Shown here in pieces: positions 63,101-64,000 of a stretch of DNA of 64,000 nucleotides (its first letter is position 1; each line of letters starts with the position of its first letter). The position numbers and the translations under genes were made by a program. The notes beneath the pieces were generated by a model, which was not told the origin of the DNA, ran no database searches, and was given only the letters and a program-made list of their open reading frames with translations. Source of the DNA: Hydractinia symbiolongicarpus. Taxonomy: Eukaryota; Cnidaria; Hydrozoa; Anthoathecata; Hydractiniidae. The stretch covers positions 806,001 through 870,000 of the forward strand of contig NC_079886.1 in assembly GCF_029227915.1 (NCBI RefSeq), read 5' to 3'.

Positions 63101-64000
63101 TGGCCCCTATAGTCGAATATATACAAAGAAAGTACCCAGGGAGTAAACTCATTTCCCGAACGATTTTTTAAATTAATTTTTCACCACTAAAACGCATGAG
63201 ACTTGTAGTATTTAAAAATGTTTTCATTTTTGATGAGACGCTGAATAAAAGAAGTTTAATCGCCGGCAAACGAAAACCCGCAATTTCCCGTAAATCCGGT
63301 ACTCGGCCCGTATAGTCAAAAGTATACAAAGAAAGTACTCAAGGAGTAAACTCATTTCCCGAACGATTTTTTAAATTATTTTTTCACCACTAAAACGCAT
63401 GAGACTTGTAGTTTTCAAAAATGTTTTCATTTTTGATGAGACGCTAGATAAAAGAAGTTTAATCACCGGCAAACGAAAACCCGCGATTTCCTGTAAATCC
63501 CGTACTCGGCCCCAATAGTCAAAAGTATACAAAGAAAGTACCCAGGGAGTAAACTGATTTCCCGAATAAATTTTTAAATTATTTTTTCACCACTAAAACG
63601 CATGAGACTTGTAGTTTTCAAAAATGTTTTCATTTTTGATGAGACGCTGAATAAAAGAAGTTTAATCGCCGGCAAACGAAAACACGCGATTTCCTGTAAA
63701 TCCCGGGCTTGGCCCTTATAGTCGAATATATACAAAGAAAGTACCCAGGGAGTAAACTCATTTCCCGAACGATTTTTTTAAATTATTTTTTCACCACTAA
63801 AACGCATGAGACTTGTAATATTTAAAAATGTTTTCATTTTTGATGAGACGCTGAATAAAAGAAGTTTAATCGCCGGCAAACGAAAACCCGCGATTTCCCG
63901 TAAATCCGGTACTCGGCCCGTATAGTCAAAAGTATACAAAGAAAGTACTCAAGGAGTAAACTCATTTCCCGAACGATTTTTTAAATTATTTTTTCAACAC
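60182..64000 (+). repeat. Right end of window: diverged mixture of the same classes
   Basis: About 19 monomers. A unit like that at 57137 opens at 60182 and a related one at about 61600. The CGCGGG perfect dyad reappears with a 9-nt loop at 62244-62270. GAAAACACGCG recurs once at 63676. Scattered private changes are denser here (TTAAAGTATTTTTTC near 62763, AGAAAGATATTTTAAATT near 62955, AATTAATTTTTCACC near 63172) and no clean tandem HOR is seen. The last monomer is cut by the window end. Confidence 0.75.

Larger units (their letters stand above)
1..64000 (+). repeat. ~203-bp satellite DNA array filling the whole window
   Basis: The same unit recurs without interruption. Landmarks such as ACGCATGAGACTTGTAG, AAGAAGTTTAATCG and GGAGTAAACTCATTTCCCG appear once per about 203 bp throughout. 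The first unit boundaries are at 1, 204, 406, 608, 811 and 1014. 64000/203 gives about 315 copies. All copies read the same way, and I saw no inverted block, foreign insertion or unique spacer. Copies differ by scattered substitutions and 1-2 bp indels, and by a few larger events listed separately. Stretches between the listed sub-blocks hold ordinary monomers of the same family and nothing else that I can see. Such arrays are typical of eukaryotic heterochromatin. A centromeric role is possible but not shown by the sequence. The family is not one I recognise. Confidence 0.98.

Noticed and set aside
1-64000. Apparent repeated loss of the minus-strand stop (TAA to GAA, CAA, TTA, TAT or AAA codons) as a sign of selection for coding
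   Set aside because: The cases come to notice only because long ORFs were examined. Most monomers keep the stop and 203 bp shifts frame every unit, so this is ascertainment rather than selection.
1-64000. CRISPR array or phage/bacterial repeat
   Set aside because: The unit is 203 bp with no short constant repeat separated by unique spacers; the whole unit is repeated, and no cas-like gene or other gene is present.
1-64000. AATAAA in nearly every monomer as polyadenylation signals, and TATATAAAG in class C as a TATA box
   Set aside because: Both are expected by chance in AT-rich DNA and are multiplied by the repeat. There is no associated gene, and nothing in the sequence shows transcription.
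1-64000. Classical 17-bp CENP-B box with all essential bases
   Set aside because: I looked on both strands of the main monomer classes. The closest candidates are TTCGTTTGCCGGCG on the minus strand, which lacks the central A and CGGG, and the class C site that is one base short. No full match seen.
1-64000. rRNA, tRNA, 5S or snRNA gene arrays
   Set aside because: The unit has no 5S internal control region, tRNA A/B boxes or rRNA core motif that I can recognise.
1-64000. Transposable element insertions or LTRs
   Set aside because: No interruption of the monomer phase larger than the 45-bp partial duplication was found, and no terminal repeats, target duplications or transposase or reverse transcriptase reading frames.
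1-64000. Telomeric or simple-sequence repeats
   Set aside because: No TTAGGG, TTAGG or similar runs are present, and A/T tracts stay below about ten bases.

Overview
The window is one uninterrupted head-to-tail satellite DNA array. A monomer of about 203 bp (individual copies mostly 202-204 bp) repeats roughly 315 times from base 1 to base 64000, always in the same orientation. Both ends are cut by the window: base 1 falls at the repeat phase I use and base 64000 falls inside a monomer, so the true array is longer. I found no protein-coding gene, RNA gene, transposon insertion or unique spacer. The open reading frames in it, up to 150 codons, are readings of the repeat. This kind of DNA points to a eukaryotic heterochromatic, possibly centromeric or pericentromeric, region. 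I do not recognise the monomer and cannot name the organism.

A canonical monomer (bases 1-203, hand-counted) is 37% GC and bipartite: an AT-rich part (positions 1-110, about 27% GC) with a 9-bp-stem hairpin, and a GC-rich part (about 111-160, about 58% GC) with four CCCG motifs 10, 9 and 11 bp apart. It has 13 CpGs, about 1.9 times expectation. Monomers fall into classes recognised by their last 60 bp. A: GTACTCGG, GTCAAAAG, CCCAGGGAG. B: GGGCTTGGCCCC, GTCGAATG, often CCCTGTGAG followed by CATTTTCAGAACG. C: GTTCCCGG, TATATAAAG. D: CCGGTACTCGG, TACTCAAGGAG. E: GGCCCATATAG followed by a monomer starting GATTTCCCGAATAAA.

The classes follow each other in repeated orders, giving higher-order repeats (HORs). 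Layout: 1-5.3 kb, short duplications of 1, 2, 3 and 7 monomers; 5.3-13.2 kb, mosaics and 608/653-bp trimers, the latter with a 248-bp hybrid monomer; 13.2-23.6 kb, three copies of a roughly 3.5-kb HOR; 23.6-27.6 kb, a transition and a 6-mer tandem duplication; 28-37 kb, a block seen three times plus 6-mer and 15-mer duplications; 37.7-39.7 kb, a 5-mer duplication; 39.9-49.4 kb, a roughly 5.5-kb duplicated segment with a nested 8-mer duplication; 49.4-64 kb, HOR units of 15, 8, 7 and 5 monomers. Almost every length difference is a whole number of monomers, as expected from unequal exchange. The exceptions (a 45-bp partial duplication, an inverted hairpin loop, a short conversion-like patch) are the most informative sites.
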